DNA from: Bradyrhizobium diazoefficiens
GTDB lineage: Bacteria > Pseudomonadota > Alphaproteobacteria > Rhizobiales > Xanthobacteraceae
DNA length: 64,000 nt
Direction of reading: 5' to 3'
NCBI RefSeq assembly: GCF_018131015.1
Contig: NZ_JAFCJJ010000030.1
Coordinates: 1 to 64,000 of the forward strand
Under the pieces are notes generated by a model, which searched no databases, was not told where the DNA came from, and worked only from the letters and a program-made list of their open reading frames with translations. How positions within the stretch are numbered: position 1 is the stretch's first letter; each line of letters starts with the position of its first letter. Both the position numbers and the translations under genes were made by a program. Below are positions 48,972-59,600 of this stretch, in pieces.

Positions 48972-50687
48972 ATGACGAAGCTCCTGCCGCAATTCAAGCT
49001 GGGGACCAAAGCGGTCCTGTGCGCCGTGCTGCTGATCGCCATGAATACGGCGCTCGTGGTCGGCGCCGGCTACTGGTCGCTCACCTCCGCCTTCAATGAC
49101 CGCGCCCTGCGCGACATCGAGGTCAACCTGCGCACGCTGGCGCTGGCCTTTGCCGAGATCGTCCCCGACGCCAAGATCACGATGCGGAACGGTACGGTCG
49201 CGCAGGCCGAGATCCCGGCGATGCCTGGCTTCAAGGATCATTCGATCGTCGATCGCGCGGTGTCCTATGTCGGCGGCAATGCGACGCTGTTCGTGTTCGA
49301 CGATGCGAGCGGGCAGTTCGTCCGCCGCTCGACCAACGTCAAGAAGGAGAATGGCGACCGCGCCGTCGGCACCCAGCTTGCGGCCGACCATCCGGGGCAG
49401 GCCGCACTGCGCCGCGGCGACGCTTACAAGGGACCGGCCACGCTGTTCGGAAAGACCTTCATGACGGCGTACTTCCCGGTCGTGAACGCATCCCGCAAGG
49501 TCGTCGGCATTCTCTACGTCGGCATCCCGATGGAGCAGTTCGAGAGCATGCTGGCGCAGGCGATCTCGAGCATGGCACTCGCCGCCGGCCTCGCCGCGCT
49601 GCTCGTCCTGGTCCTCTCCCTGCTGATCGTCCGCCGTGTCACCCGGCCGCTGACCTCGGTCACGCATTCGCTGACGGCGCTCGCCAATGGCCAGAGCGAC
49701 GTCGCGATCGACTGCGAGGACCGCGCCGACGAGATCGGCGAGATCGCGCGCACGGTCGCGGTGTTCAAGAGCAACATGCTGGAGCGGGCGCGGATGCGCA
49801 GCGAGCAGGCGGCGGCCACCTCGGCTGCGGCCGAGCAGCGCAAGGCGGAGCTGCGCCACTTCGTCGAAGAGTTCCGCGGCAGCGTCGGCGGCATCCTCGA
49901 GCGGGTGCTGACCTCCTCCGGCGAGTTCGAACGGACGGCGCAGCAGCTCACCGACACCGCGCGCTCCACCGCTGAGCTGTCGGCGCAGTCCGCAGGCGCC
50001 TCCGAGGACGCCTCCGAGCACGTCCGCTCGGCGGCCTCGGCCTCGGACGAACTGTCCCAGTCGATTGCCGAGATCACCCGCAGGGTGCAGGAATCGAACG
50101 AGATCTCCGCCGAAGCGGTACGGCAGGCCGCGGCCACCGACCAGCGCATCGCGCAGCTCTCCGAGGCGGGCGCGCGCATCGGCGACGTCGTCAAGCTGAT
50201 CACCTCGATCGCCGAGCAGACCAATTTGCTGGCCCTGAATGCGACCATCGAGGCCGCGCGCGCCGGCGATGCCGGCCGCGGCTTTGCGGTGGTGGCGCAG
50301 GAGGTCAAGACGCTGGCCGGCCAGACCGCCAAGGCGACCGACGAGATTTCGAGCCAGATCGCCAGCATGCAGCTTGCGACCGAGGAGTCGGTCGCGGCCG
50401 TCAAGGGGATCGGTCAGACCATCGAGCGCATCAGCGGCATCGCCGGCTCGATCTCGGCCGCGGTCGAGCAGCAGCGCAGCGCCACCCAGAACATCGCCGC
50501 CAGCGTTCGCGCTGCGGCCTCCGGCACGGCCGACGTCGCCGTCAATGTCCGTCACGCCGCCAAAGGCGCCAGCGAAACCGGCGAGACGTCGAGCCGGATC
50601 TTCGCCTCCGCCAAGACGCTGTCGGGCGACAGCCTCAGCCTGAAGGCCGAGGTCGACGGCTTCCTCGACCGGGTGCACGCCGCCTGA
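48972..50687 (+). CDS. Methyl-accepting chemotaxis protein
   Basis: This 571-residue receptor has TM1 at about 15-37, a periplasmic Cache-like sensor (about 40-190; F-K-D-H-S-I-V-D-R-A, Y-K-G-P-A-T-L-F-G), TM2 at about 197-217 and HAMP (218-270). A coiled-coil signalling domain with the invariant tip E-Q-T-N-L-L-A-L-N-A-T-I-E-A-A-R-A-G follows. It signals to CheA/CheW, which are not in the window. The long open frame on the opposite strand is a shadow. Confidence 0.93.
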   Translation: MTKLLPQFKLGTKAVLCAVLLIAMNTALVVGAGYWSLTSAFNDRALRDIEVNLRTLALAFAEIVPDAKITMRNGTVAQAEIPAMPGFKDHSIVDRAVSYVGGNATLFVFDDASGQFVRRSTNVKKENGDRAVGTQLAADHPGQAALRRGDAYKGPATLFGKTFMTAYFPVVNASRKVVGILYVGIPMEQFESMLAQAISSMALAAGLAALLVLVLSLLIVRRVTRPLTSVTHSLTALANGQSDVAIDCEDRADEIGEIARTVAVFKSNMLERARMRSEQAAATSAAAEQRKAELRHFVEEFRGSVGGILERVLTSSGEFERTAQQLTDTARSTAELSAQSAGASEDASEHVRSAASASDELSQSIAEITRRVQESNEISAEAVRQAAATDQRIAQLSEAGARIGDVVKLITSIAEQTNLLALNATIEAARAGDAGRGFAVVAQEVKTLAGQTAKATDEISSQIASMQLATEESVAAVKGIGQTIERISGIAGSISAAVEQQRSATQNIAASVRAAASGTADVAVNVRHAAKGASETGETSSRIFASAKTLSGDSLSLKAEVDGFLDRVHAA

Positions 50688-50814
50688 TCGGCCTTGGGCC
50701 GGATCATTTTTCGCGAAAACAACCCCATGCAGCGTTACCGGTGGGGGGATCGCTCACGGGTAGCACAATAGGTAGTGGTCCGGTGCGGTGCTAAAATACC
50801 GTCACGGACGCCCG

Positions 50815-50850
50815 GGATCCCGGGTTCGCGCTTTCGCGCGCCCCGGGATG
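50815..50850. repeat. Short REP-like palindrome, second copy
   Basis: ATCCCGGG and CCCCGGGAT flank a GCGC-rich loop, as at 22691-22722. It lies just past the peroxiredoxin stop codon and may act as its terminator. Confidence 0.6.
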
Positions 50851-50883
50851 ACTTTTGCGGTTGCCAGGGGCAACCGTCAAAAG

Positions 50884-51543
50884 TCACTTCGGCTGGGGCA
50901 CGATCCGGATGTAGGGCTTTGGCTCCTTCCAGCCCTGCGGATAGATCGTCTTGGCCTCGTCATTGGAGACCGAGCCCGCGATGATGACGTCCTCGCCCTG
51001 CTTCCAGTCGGCAGGCGTAGCGACGCGGTGCTTGGCGGTCATCTGCAGCGAGTCGATCGAGCGCAGGATCTCCTGGAAGTTGCGCCCCGTGGTCATCGGA
51101 TAGACCATCACCAGCTTGATCTTCTTGTCCGGGCCGATGACGAAGACGTTGCGAACGGTCTGGTTGTCGGCGGGCGTGCGGGTGAGGGGATCGCCCGAGG
51201 TCGAGGCCGGCAGCATGCCGTAGAGCTTCGAGACGTTGAAATCGGTGTCGCCGATCATCGGATAGTTGGGCGCCGCGCCTTGCGTCTCCTTGATGTCGTC
51301 GGCCCATTTGGCATGGCGGTCGACCGGGTCGACCGAGAGGCCCATCAGCTTGACGCCGCGCTTGTCGAATTCCGGCTTGAGTTTTGCCAACGCGCCGAGC
51401 TCGGTGGTGCAAACCGGGGTGAAGTCCTTGGGGTGCGAGAACAGCAGCGCCCAGCTGTTGCCGATCCAGTCGTGGAACTTGATCTTCCCTTCGGTGGTCT
51501 CGGCTTCGAAGTCAGGGGCGGTGGCGCCGATCGGAAGTGTCAT
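50884..51543 (-). CDS. 1-Cys peroxiredoxin (Prx6 type)
   Basis: This 219-residue peroxidase has H-P-K-D-F-T-P-V-C-T-T-E with the peroxidatic Cys (about 45), and the later long C-terminal domain including P-A-D-W-K-Q-G-E-D-V-I-I. The length and the absence of a second conserved resolving Cys fit Prx6-like 1-Cys enzymes that reduce H2O2 and alkyl hydroperoxides. ATG at 51543. It stands alone on the minus strand. Confidence 0.92.
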   Translation of the reverse strand: MTLPIGATAPDFEAETTEGKIKFHDWIGNSWALLFSHPKDFTPVCTTELGALAKLKPEFDKRGVKLMGLSVDPVDRHAKWADDIKETQGAAPNYPMIGDTDFNVSKLYGMLPASTSGDPLTRTPADNQTVRNVFVIGPDKKIKLVMVYPMTTGRNFQEILRSIDSLQMTAKHRVATPADWKQGEDVIIAGSVSNDEAKTIYPQGWKEPKPYIRIVPQPK

Positions 51544-51923
51544 GGGTCTACCTCATCGCATTGAATTTACTTGAAAAATCGCTACTGCCGTCACGGTGAA
51601 TATAAAGCCTGGCGTGTCCCAAGTGAACTGGCTCAAGTAAAATGTGAATTCCTTCTCCGAAGGGCCGATTTCCTAGCATCTTTCTGTTACCGGGGCAGCT
51701 GTGGCGAAACATCTCCACCGGAGCCACACGGGCTCGATTGCCCCGATAAAGCCGTTTATGACCCCCATCACGCTCGCGCGACGCCTGACGGAACCGAAAT
51801 GGTCCTGACAGCGACCAATCGGCAACCATCGAGAAAAGTCGCGATCCCCGTATCGAATCCTTAACCACCCCTTTACGCCGGCATGGAAATGCTGGTCGAT
51901 CATGAGAAGTTTGGAAGTGAACG
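51544..51923. other. Divergent intergenic region, no gene seen
   Basis: This 380-bp stretch separates the peroxiredoxin gene and the next plus-strand gene. No supported gene is seen; both promoters must lie here, but I cannot place them. Confidence 0.4.
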
Positions 51924-52493
51924 ATGTCCGCCGCTGCGCCCAAATCCGTTGAGCCGTCCCTCGAACCGTCCTGCCGCGACACCGCGGCCCACGCACTCTC
52001 CATCGTTCGTGACGGCGTGATCACGGGCGAAGGCCCGACCACCAGGGGCAGGGTCCACTTTTCGCGCGCGCTCGATGCCGATGATGCCGCCTGGTGCGTC
52101 CGCATCCTGACCGCCACAGCCGTGAACGACCAGCCGGTCAGCCGCGCCGAGGCCGAGATCCTGTTCGAGATCAACGAGGCCGCGACCGAGCGCAGCGACG
52201 GCGGCCGGTTCGACGATTTGATGGCCAAGGCGGTCGCCCATTACGCCGCAAGCGCTTCGGGCCTGAAGGTGCCGTCGCGCAGCGTCGCGCTCGCGCAGGG
52301 CACCGACATCGATAGCTGGGCGCCGTCCTACGCCTCGAAGGTCAACAGCGAGATGCTGGAATGGATCGCCGCCCAGATGCGCGGCAAGCGCCAGAACAAC
52401 CGTCGCCTGATGGCGATGGTGGCGACCTTCCTGGGCGCCACCGCGCTGCCGCTGGCGGGCCAATTGCCGAACGTGTTCGACATCGGCATGTAA
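51924..52493 (+). CDS. Conserved hypothetical protein
   Basis: This 189-residue soluble protein is helical, with a C-terminal hydrophobic patch (M-A-M-V-A-T-F-L-G-A-T-A-L-P-L-A). The middle part (I-L-F-E-I-N-E-A-A-T-E) is similar to small alphaproteobacterial proteins of unknown function. An intrinsic terminator follows 50 bp after the stop. No operon partner. Confidence 0.7.
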   Translation: MSAAAPKSVEPSLEPSCRDTAAHALSIVRDGVITGEGPTTRGRVHFSRALDADDAAWCVRILTATAVNDQPVSRAEAEILFEINEAATERSDGGRFDDLMAKAVAHYAASASGLKVPSRSVALAQGTDIDSWAPSYASKVNSEMLEWIAAQMRGKRQNNRRLMAMVATFLGATALPLAGQLPNVFDIGM

Positions 52494-52543
52494 GATTTGG
52501 GCATGTAAGAAATTACGCGCCTCCTGATTGAAGGCGAGAGAAG

Positions 52544-52571
52544 CGGCGGGGTTATTTTCCCGCCGTTTTTT
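52544..52571 (+). terminator. Intrinsic terminator shared by convergent genes
   Basis: CGGCGGG (52544-52550) pairs with CCCGCCG (52559-52565), then TTTTTT. It terminates the plus-strand gene and overlaps the last codons of the minus-strand gene. Confidence 0.85.
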
Positions 52572-54408
52572 GTTTGCCGGCGTCGGGCTCGAGGCCGAGC
52601 GTGCGGCCGGGGAAGCCGGCGGCGTCGAAATAGCGCTGGCTGCCGACGCGCTGGACGTTGAGCACGGTCTCGAGGCCGTTCTCGGACTTCTTCTTCGACC
52701 GCTCCACCATCTTGTACGCCTTCGGCACGATGCCGTTGAGCAGCGCCTCCGACATCACGCGGCCGACCAGGCCACCGTTCTGCGAACCGCGCAGGCCCAT
52801 GAGGTGGGCGGCCGTCATGCCGACATCGGCATTGCTGACCGGGATCTCGTCGACATACCCGGCTTTGAAGTCCGGCCCGATCGCGGCCATGAAATTATGG
52901 GTGTCGCCGCGGCTGAAGCTGCCATGCATGCCCTGGCCCTGACGCAGCACGGTGTCGGCGACCTGCACCGAGCAGTTGGTCGGCGCCTCGCCGCAATCGC
53001 TGGCATAGGAGCGGAAGTTGACGACGATCGACGGCGTCGGCGTCGCCGCCTTGCCGCGCAGATTGACGCTCGACAGCGGCAGCGTGCCGGGGAAGCGGCC
53101 AAGCGAATCCTCGACGAACAGGCCGGAGACGTAGTCCTGCTCGAGCAGCGCCTTGATCGTCTTGGCCGCCAGCTTCTTGTCCTTGTTGGGCAGGTAGACC
53201 AGGTCCGAGCCGCCATTGGTGGCGACGACGAGATCTGGCTTTTCCGGATCCTTGCCCAGCACGCCGTTGCCGGCCTTGGGATGCTTGTTGCCGTCGACCT
53301 TGGCGTTCTTGTCGTTGGGGTCGAACAGCGGCAGGTCGAGCGCCCTGGCAAGGTCGAGCGCCAGAAAGCCCATCGGCAGGAAATCCTTCGGCGTGTCGTC
53401 GTAGCTGACCTTGGCCGAGGGGCTGGTCTTGCTCTCCTTGGAGATGGTCGAGAAGCCGTGGTCGGCCTGGATCATGATGTTGGTGCTCGCGGCAAGCCCA
53501 AGCTCGTCGAGCGCCTTGCGGATCTGGGCGAGGTTGTCGTCGGCGTTCCTGATGCCGGCCATTGAGGTCGGACCGTTGATGCCGGGCAGGATCTGGTTGA
53601 AGCTGTCGCCGGTATTGTGCTGGCTGCCGTCGGGGTCGCGCGACCAGAACACCAGCACGAACGGCTTGTTGCGCGCCTTGAACATCGGCAGCAGCACCTT
53701 GGTGGCGACGTCGGCGAAATAGGCCTGCTGCGCGACGTTGGCGACCGTGGTGCCCGGCGTCCTGGCGTCGCCCGCCTTGCCGTTGTCGCCGCGCGAGGGC
53801 GTGGCGAGGGGGAGACCCGCCTTGGTCAGGGCTTCCTTCACCTCGTCCGACAGCGCCACGCCGTTCTTGCCGCCGGTGGCATCGTCGAACACGACCGAAT
53901 GCAGGCCGGGCTTCTCGGGCTTGTCGGTGTGGTCGAATTGATAGGTCGGCCCGTGCTTGCCCAGCGCCGCGGTGCTGTACCCCTTGTCGCGGGCCATCTT
54001 CAGGATCGTCTCCTCGTTGAGATAGTCGCCCTTGAAATGCTCGTCGATGTCGCCGAGCACGGCGTCGTTCTCGATGAAGGGGACGACGGTGTCGCCGGCG
54101 GGCACCGATGTGTAATTGGTCCAGATCGTGTTGGAGAACACGCCGGTGTCGCCGAGATAATGCCCGGTCGACATCGCCGAGCCGTTGGCCATGGTGAAAG
54201 TCGGAAACAGCGAGTGCGAGTTCTTGAAGTTGACGCCCTTGTCGCGGACCTCGGCCATCGCGGGGGCCGTTTGAGGCGAGACCTTCAGCGAGCGCAGACC
54301 ATCGGGAATGAACAGGATCAGGTTGCGAGGGGTGTTGTTCTCTGCGGAAGCAAGTCCGGTGGACAGCACTGTCAGACCGGCTGACAGCAACAGCAGTGAA
54401 CGGCGCAT
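52552..54408 (-). CDS. Exported alkaline phosphatase-superfamily phosphodiesterase
   Basis: This 618-residue protein has a signal peptide (1-22, L-L-L-L-S-A-G-L-T-V-L) and an alkaline phosphatase-superfamily fold of the nucleotide pyrophosphatase/phosphodiesterase type. Features are I-L-F-I-P-D-G-L-R (first metal Asp), F-P-T-F-T-M-A-N-G-S-A-M-S-T-G (nucleophile Thr region), W-S-R-D-P-D-G-S-Q-H and Q-A-D-H-G-F-S-T. It is expected to hydrolyse phosphodiesters in the periplasm. GAGGAG precedes the ATG at 54408. No operon partner. Confidence 0.85.
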   Translation of the reverse strand: MRRSLLLLSAGLTVLSTGLASAENNTPRNLILFIPDGLRSLKVSPQTAPAMAEVRDKGVNFKNSHSLFPTFTMANGSAMSTGHYLGDTGVFSNTIWTNYTSVPAGDTVVPFIENDAVLGDIDEHFKGDYLNEETILKMARDKGYSTAALGKHGPTYQFDHTDKPEKPGLHSVVFDDATGGKNGVALSDEVKEALTKAGLPLATPSRGDNGKAGDARTPGTTVANVAQQAYFADVATKVLLPMFKARNKPFVLVFWSRDPDGSQHNTGDSFNQILPGINGPTSMAGIRNADDNLAQIRKALDELGLAASTNIMIQADHGFSTISKESKTSPSAKVSYDDTPKDFLPMGFLALDLARALDLPLFDPNDKNAKVDGNKHPKAGNGVLGKDPEKPDLVVATNGGSDLVYLPNKDKKLAAKTIKALLEQDYVSGLFVEDSLGRFPGTLPLSSVNLRGKAATPTPSIVVNFRSYASDCGEAPTNCSVQVADTVLRQGQGMHGSFSRGDTHNFMAAIGPDFKAGYVDEIPVSNADVGMTAAHLMGLRGSQNGGLVGRVMSEALLNGIVPKAYKMVERSKKKSENGLETVLNVQRVGSQRYFDAAGFPGRTLGLEPDAGKQKTAGK

Positions 54409-54598
54409 CAAAATCTCCTCGCGGTGAAGCGGCTTGGCTTGAACGGCTTGGCCGCCGACCGCGGCCCCCGGCAATCGTTTAGTTTTGCTCTATGACGGTT
54501 TTGTTACAAGCCCGGAGTCGCATGCAGAAGTGACGAGGAGGTGACCAGTCGTCCACGGATTCGTCATCGCGGAGTGGACGAAGGGGAGGGTGCGCATC

Positions 54599-54740
54599 GC
54601 GTGTCCCGGACGCGCTGCAATGCGTAGCATTGCTGCGCAGAGCCGGGACCCAGAAAGCAACACGGGCAGGGCGGGCGAGATGGGCCGCGGCTCTGCGTCG
54701 CACCGCCGAAGTGGTGCTGCACCGCGTCCGGGCCACGAGA
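54599..54740. repeat. MITE-like palindromic repeat, copy 3
   Basis: Ends CGTGTCCCGGACGC and GCGTCCGGGCCACGAG, with internal AGCCGGGACCC. Same layout as copies at 18764 and 21640. Confidence 0.7.
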
Positions 54741-54770
54741 CCTCAGACGAAAAACCGCCGCCCGATGAGA

Positions 54771-54877
54771 GCGACGGGTCCTTCAACGAAGCTCGCGGTA
54801 CTATCGGCGATAGACGCCAGTCAGCGTGCCGTTGCTGTGTTGCCTTCAGGACCGGCATCGCGTTGCGTCGAGCTCTG
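54771..54877. repeat. Left direct repeat flanking the phosphoesterase-STAND pair
   Basis: About 105 bp resemble 60820-60920 in the same orientation, with a few indels. Shared blocks include CAACGAAGCT, GCGATAGACGCC, GTGCCGTTGCTG and TGCGTCGAGCTC. It is a decayed copy of the 3' end of the small-protein gene intact at 60847-61124. The reading frame here ends early (an extra GT in the GGCAACA block). Confidence 0.75.
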
Positions 54878-55100
54878 CACACAGCGCGGGATCCGACTAA
54901 CCTGCCGAGGTCGGACAACGAGAAATTGTGCCACTGGCGGTCGCACTTCCACAAGACGAAATTGGGGTGTAGGCTCTGGCGATACTATTAATTGGTTTAG
55001 GCCGCTCGGTTGCCGTTTCACCGCATCCGAGCGGTTCGATGGAGATTAGCCAGCCGCCGAGCCCCCACGCTGTTCGCGGCTCTGGGAGGATGAACGGGCA

Positions 55101-56645
55101 ATGGGGCCTACACACCACCTGATCGTGATCTCGGACCTTCATCTAGGCGGCCGCCCGCCGGCCGATGGGAATCCCGGTTTCGAATTGTGTCCCGCGGTAT
55201 CGCGGCGACGGCTGGCGCGCCTCATTCGTCGCCTGGCGGCTCGACCTGACTTCATGGGCGACGGCGACACGATCGAACTGGTTATCAACGGCGACCTCAT
55301 CGATTTTCTTGCCGAGGAGCCGTTCGTTCCCTTCACGAAGCAGGCCACGGAGGCGATCGAGAAGCTCGAACGCATCATTCAGAATTGCGACCGGGGCAGC
55401 AAGGAAGAGGAGAGTGTATTTCCCGCCTTGGCGGAATTCGTCGGCCTCGGCAACAAATTGACCGTTCTGCTCGGAAACCACGACATTGAACTGTCGCTCC
55501 CCGCGGTTCGGCGATCGCTGGCAAGCGCCCTGACGGGGGGGCGTCCGGCGCGTGTCGAGTTCGTCTTCGACGGCGAAGCATATGTGATCCGCGACGTCCT
55601 GATCGAGCATGGAAACCGATACGACGGCTGGAACGCGGTGGAGTATGGCGCATTGCGCGCGTACCGGTCGAGCGTCTCGCGAGGCGAGGAGCCATTTCCC
55701 TTCCAGCCGCCTGCCGGGTCGCGGCTCGTGGCGTCGATCATGAATCCGCTAAAGCGAAGGTACCCTTTCGTTGATATTCTGAAGCCAGAGAACGAAGCGG
55801 TACTTCCCATCCTGTGTGCACTCGAGCCAAAGCTGGTCCTCGAGTTGAAACGGGTGGCGCCGTTGTGGCTTGCAATGCTACGTACCAGCGGCAAGCTTGG
55901 GCGCGTCAAGCGCGAGGAGACTTTCATCGCCAGCGGTATGCCCGCTGCATTGCCGGCGACGGAGGCATCTGGCGCCGTGCTGGAGCCGGCGCGCACGCCC
56001 GACAATCCTAACCGCGAGCACACATTCCGGTCGACCAATGAGATCCTCGACGAGGCGGGCCGGTTGGCTGATGAGACGCTGCCGCAGGAACCGCGCGGGC
56101 GGGTTCCTCCCGGGACAGGCCAGATTGCGGTGGGCGTGCCAGCCTGGCTGTCCTCGGGACTGGGCCTATGGGATGCCGTGCGTGCCGGCGCCGCCGCGAC
56201 CAGATCTCGCCTGCTGTCGCGCGCCCTGCGCGCGCAGCGCGAGGCCATCGGCACCACCTTTGACCTGGATGCGAAGGATTCGCCTTACTTTTCCGCCGCA
56301 GAACGGCTGCACGCAGCCGCCGGCGCGCGGTTCGTCCTCTTTGGCCACACCCACCTTGCGAAGTCGATCGCGCTCCCATCCCACGGCAGATATGTCAACA
56401 CGGGCACGTGGTGCCCGACCATGCGGCTGCCGCCCGAATTCTACGAGGAGGAGCCGAGCGAGAAGACGCTGGAAGGGCTCACGCAATTCATAATGGATCT
56501 CGCAGACAACAAGATCGCGCACTGGACTGAGCTAAAGACCTTTTACGGCCACATCCGGCTCCCCCAGGACGGACCGACCCGCGTCGATCTGTGCGAGGTG
56601 AAGCCGGATGGCGCGATCAAGGTGCATCCGGGAGAGCCTTCATGA
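55101..56645 (+). CDS. Calcineurin-like metallophosphoesterase
   Basis: This 514-residue protein has the full set of phosphoesterase metal motifs: S-D-L-H-L-G (11-16), N-G-D-L-I-D (63-68), G-N-H-D-I-E (125-130), I-E-H-G-N-R-Y-D and F-G-H-T-H-L (around 415). Between the fourth and fifth motifs is a 200-residue insert with a disordered, Arg/Glu-rich part. It has no signal peptide, so it is cytoplasmic. It overlaps the protease-STAND gene by 4 bp (ATGA). In known defence operons similar phosphoesterases act as effectors or as regulators that hydrolyse nucleotides. The start at 55101 has GGAGG-like sequence (GGGAGGATGAACGGGCA) upstream. Confidence 0.88.
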   Translation: MGPTHHLIVISDLHLGGRPPADGNPGFELCPAVSRRRLARLIRRLAARPDFMGDGDTIELVINGDLIDFLAEEPFVPFTKQATEAIEKLERIIQNCDRGSKEEESVFPALAEFVGLGNKLTVLLGNHDIELSLPAVRRSLASALTGGRPARVEFVFDGEAYVIRDVLIEHGNRYDGWNAVEYGALRAYRSSVSRGEEPFPFQPPAGSRLVASIMNPLKRRYPFVDILKPENEAVLPILCALEPKLVLELKRVAPLWLAMLRTSGKLGRVKREETFIASGMPAALPATEASGAVLEPARTPDNPNREHTFRSTNEILDEAGRLADETLPQEPRGRVPPGTGQIAVGVPAWLSSGLGLWDAVRAGAAATRSRLLSRALRAQREAIGTTFDLDAKDSPYFSAAERLHAAAGARFVLFGHTHLAKSIALPSHGRYVNTGTWCPTMRLPPEFYEEEPSEKTLEGLTQFIMDLADNKIAHWTELKTFYGHIRLPQDGPTRVDLCEVKPDGAIKVHPGEPS

Positions 56646-59600
56646 CGACGATCGAGCGGCTCAAGCAGACGGTCGCGCACATCGAGGCGACGCCTCCCGG
56701 CGCCGAACAGCCGCGCCAGGGCACCGCCTTCCTCCTGTCCCGGGAGCAGGTCCTCACATGCGCCCACTGTCTTGGGGACCGATCCGGCTACGCCGCGACT
56801 GCCAAGCTGCATTTCAGCGAATGGGAAGATCCGGACCGGCAACGCGAGGCCACGGTCCAGTACGTGAATTGGGACACGGACGTCGCCTTGCTGTCGTTTA
56901 AGAAGCCCGCGCCGGTCGAACCAATGCCGCGAGCCTGCCGTGGCGAGAGGGGCGATGAGTGGGAGGGCTTCGGCTATCCCGCGCCAGTGGGAACAGACGG
57001 CCACACGTTCGACGGCACCATCGCCAATCCGCGGGCGCGTCACTACAATCAGGACGTGATGCAGCTCTCGTGCGGGCTGGCGCGCGACCAGCTGGGTGGA
57101 GCATCCGGGACCCCCATTGCCGCTTACGGCCATATCGTGGGCATGCTCACCAACCAGTTGCTGGGCTATTCGGCCGGGCCGCAGACGGTTATGCCGGTCT
57201 TCGACACGGTTTACGCACTGCCGATCGAGCGACTCCTGGCATCGGAGGAGTTTGGCCCGGCGGTCACGCCGGTCGCTCCGGACTGGAGAGAGCGGGTCGT
57301 CGCGCTTGCAACCGAATTCTCCCGCGCCGCCATGTCGAAGCGGATCGCGTCCGACGGCAAGTACAAGCCGGACCGCTACGTTGAACGCAACGACGTCACT
57401 GCTGCGTTCGACGGCTTCATGGCGCAGCGGGACAACCGCGTGTTCTTGGTCATCGCGAAAGCGGGGGCCGGAAAGACCACCGCGCTCGGACATCTGGCGC
57501 AGAGTCGCATCGCCGGACCGGGTGTATTTTTCCGGGGCGGCGTCGACAGATACGCGGTCGATGCGCTGCGGACATCGGTCGCTGATTCGATTTTGGACCC
57601 GATTTTCCAGGCAACGGGCGGACACCTGGAATGGGACGACCTGATGGATGTCCTGAAGCGGCGCGGTTCGGAGCTCGTGATCTTTATAGATGCGATCAAC
57701 GAAACCGAGTTCGCGGAGATTAAAGAACGGCAGAAGGAATTGCAGGTTCTGCTCGAGTTCATCGAGGCGCTGCCGGCTCGCGTCGTGATCTCCTGCCGCG
57801 ACGTGTTCTGGCGCTTCTTCATCGATCCCCGCGCGCAGAAGGACGATTTCTGGTGGCGCCATGTGTTTGACCCGACCTATCGCGTGCGCTGTGACGAGGC
57901 CAGACAGCAGTTTCGCGAGAAGCTTGCCGAAGCGGCGAAACTGGCCGAGAAGGCAGGACATCGCGCCAACGTCAATGTCCCGACGGAGGACGAGACCAAG
58001 GCGAGGGAGCAGGCTGCCGTCGATCAGGTTCCTCACAGACCATCGCTGACGCTCGGCGATTTCACGCCATCGGAGTTGGCGGTCGCGCTCGACAGATATC
58101 ATCTGGATGTCGAGTCGGACGTGCTCAGAACGCAGCTTCGCCATCCTCTTCTGTTGCGCCTCTACGCGGAGATCGCGGTCACCGACGATGTTTCGGAACT
58201 GATGACGCAGGGCGCATTACTCAAGCGGTACCTGGACTACAAGCTGGCTTCCGTGAAAAACTCGCTACCCTCGCATGACGGGCGGGCAGGCAGTCAGCTG
58301 CTCGATCGGCTTGCCGCCGAAATGCGCAAGCAACGGTACGGCAGGATCAAGGATGACGTCTTGGAAGACATGGTCAAGGACAGCCCAGACCTACAGCAAA
58401 TCAGGACCTATTTGCTCGATGAGGGGATCATCCTGGAATATTTCGACGGCGGGTTGATCGGATTTCAATTCGATGCGTTGTTCGAATATGTCCTTAGCCG
58501 GCAAATCTCCGCGTCGGTGATGCGTGCGTGCGCGGAGAACCACATCAAGGGGCTGGCGGACACGCTCGCGACGGAGGCCGCGCAATTCGAAAGTCTGGTA
58601 GGCGCGATCGAATATAGCTGCACCGATATCGAGGCGACCGATCCCACTTGCTGCCGCCGGATCCTCGATGCACTCGCCGCGACGACCTCGTTCGGGCGCG
58701 AGGTTTTCTTGCGGGTAATCGCTCAGCTCGAGGAGCCGTTGCATCAGGACGTCAGGAAGGCTTTGGTGGCGTCTCTCTGCGACCGTAACGTCGCCGGGAA
58801 GGTGGCGCGCGACGCGATCGTGCACGCGGTTGCGGTGCGTCCTTCCGATAGTGCCTCGTTTGCCACAACGCTTGCCTTGGAGGCGGACGATATTGCGATC
58901 GAGCGTTGTGCCTTGGCGATGCGTGAATCGGTCGTGGGGCTGGTGGATCGTGTCGCCATCCTTGCGAGATTGCTGACGTGCCGAAGTGCCGAGGCCGCGT
59001 TCGCGGCGGTCACGACGCTCAGGGAGATTTTCGCGGATGACTACCGGGGACACTCGCCCTCACGTCAACAGCTCAATTCGGATCTGCTGAAGCCGCTTTC
59101 CGAGATTACCCTGAATGGCGAAGTTTCGTACTCCGGCCTTTCGCGGATCGTCGCAGGTCTCCTGCCCGAGCTTGTTGGGTGCGTTGACGGTGACGCGACG
59201 AGACGGATCGTTGCCGCATTCGTGGACCGATCGGAATTTGTCGCCGTCATGCACGGTGGCTACCTGATTCCGCTGTGCGTTCAATGGCTCGAGGAGGAGT
59301 CCGCCGAGATCACAGTTTTGGTGGATGCGTCACACCGCAAGCCGGCTCTATCGATGCCGCTGTCCGGATTGATCATGCAGACGCTTGCCGAGGAGCCGGA
59401 AAAGGCAAAGTGGCTTCTGGCCGTGCTCCTGCGTGCGGCCTTGGCAAATGGCGCAAAAATGAATGTCGGCTGGATGATCTTTGTTCAAGCCTCCGAACTC
59501 TTTCCGCAGGTTCTTGACCAGGTGATTGCAGAGTTGGCGCCAGCGGAAGCTGTCGAGTTTCGAGCACAAAGTGAAGCACTCGGACTTGGTCATATCAGGG

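Larger units (their letters stand above)
54409..55100. other. Gene-free region left of the protease-STAND system
   Basis: About 690 bp without a supported gene. It contains the MITE-like element (54599-54740), the left direct repeat (54771-54877) and presumably the promoter of the phosphoesterase operon. Confidence 0.6.

Noticed and set aside
48837..50678. 613-codon minus-strand frame
   Set aside because: Antisense to the chemotaxis receptor; composition is that of a third-position GC shadow.
56543..58144. 533-codon minus-strand frame
   Set aside because: Antisense to the protease-STAND gene, whose motifs are all on the plus strand.
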